Shown piece after piece: positions 45,904 through 45,969 of a stretch of 45,969 bases of DNA. The notes beneath the pieces are model-generated. The model saw only the letters and a list, made by a program, of their open reading frames with translations, did no database searches and had not been told where the DNA came from. This DNA is from a virus. Both the position numbers and the translations under genes were made by a program. The stretch covers positions 1 to 45,969 of the IMG/VR virus record IMGVR_UViG_3300035168_000194. One strand, given 5' to 3'. The stretch's first letter is position 1. Each line of letters starts with the position of its first letter.

Positions 45904-45969
45904 GAAGCGCGTCTATCGCTGTCCACAGCGGTCGTCTGGCCGTTCAGCGCCGCGCGCTTCCTACCCAAC
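45904..45969. other. Flanking sequence beyond attachment site
   Basis: Probably host DNA downstream of the tRNA gene. Too short to hold a recognisable gene. Confidence 0.5.

Overview
The window is the right-hand part of an integrated temperate tailed phage (prophage) in a GC-rich bacterium. Very high GC in third codon positions, GTG/TTG starts and prophage families typical of Alphaproteobacteria (DUF932, MT-A70 with a DPEW motif, GTA/lambda-like head genes) point to an alphaproteobacterial host, but no host gene is present to name it. The right edge is marked by a tyrosine integrase followed by the 3' part of a tRNA-Ser(UGA) gene that lacks its 5' half: the attachment site. The left edge lies inside the tape measure gene, so the tail tip, lysis genes and the other attachment site are outside.

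Layout. (1) 1-12313, minus strand: the late morphogenesis block, read from right to left as terminase small, terminase large, Cys-rich protein, gpW-like joiner, lambda gpB-type portal, HK97-type protease, capsid, decoration protein, head-tail stopper, minor tail protein, tail terminator, tail tube, gpG/gpGT chaperones (with a lambda-type slippery heptamer G GGA AAG) and tape measure. (2) 12314-12919: a divergent control region with a late-promoter-like leader, 3.6 copies of a 35-bp tandem repeat near terminase (candidate packaging site) and a strong promoter with a palindrome over its -35. (3) 12920-15981, plus strand: a DUF932 protein and small genes preceded by near-identical hairpin leaders, with frame anomalies. 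(4) 16032-32110, minus strand: the early/metabolic block, with a NusG-like antiterminator, a winged-helix replication-initiator-like protein containing an iteron-plus-AT-rich candidate origin, an array of related small winged-helix proteins, a DHH phosphoesterase, three DNA methyltransferases (MT-A70, C5, Dam), HNH-like and Nudix proteins, a SNF2 helicase, and a cluster of tiny membrane proteins. (5) 32100-33030: the immunity region, with two divergent Cro/CI-like regulators and four copies of a 15-bp operator of type GGAACAAAAYGTTCC arranged as two pairs, each pair spaced by 23 bp. (6) 33090-44552, plus strand: an early operon with a triple-repeat coiled-coil protein, a ParB fused to a primase-like C-terminal winged helix, LuxR-like HTH proteins, Gp37/Gp68, ASCH, Cys-cluster and Tat-signal proteins. 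(7) 44549-45903: excisionase-like protein, integrase, attachment site.

Logic. The CI/Cro pair probably acts on both operator pairs: one pair sits between the two regulator genes, the other sits in the -35/-10 region of the promoter that starts the 33-44 kb operon. Genes are packed with ATGA, GTGA or TGATG overlaps, which helped to fix many starts and to find genes of 22-55 codons. The features I judge most worth checking are the operator network, the candidate origin in the initiator gene, the two hairpin elements whose cores lie in opposite orientation, the repeated structured leaders, and the winged-helix array.
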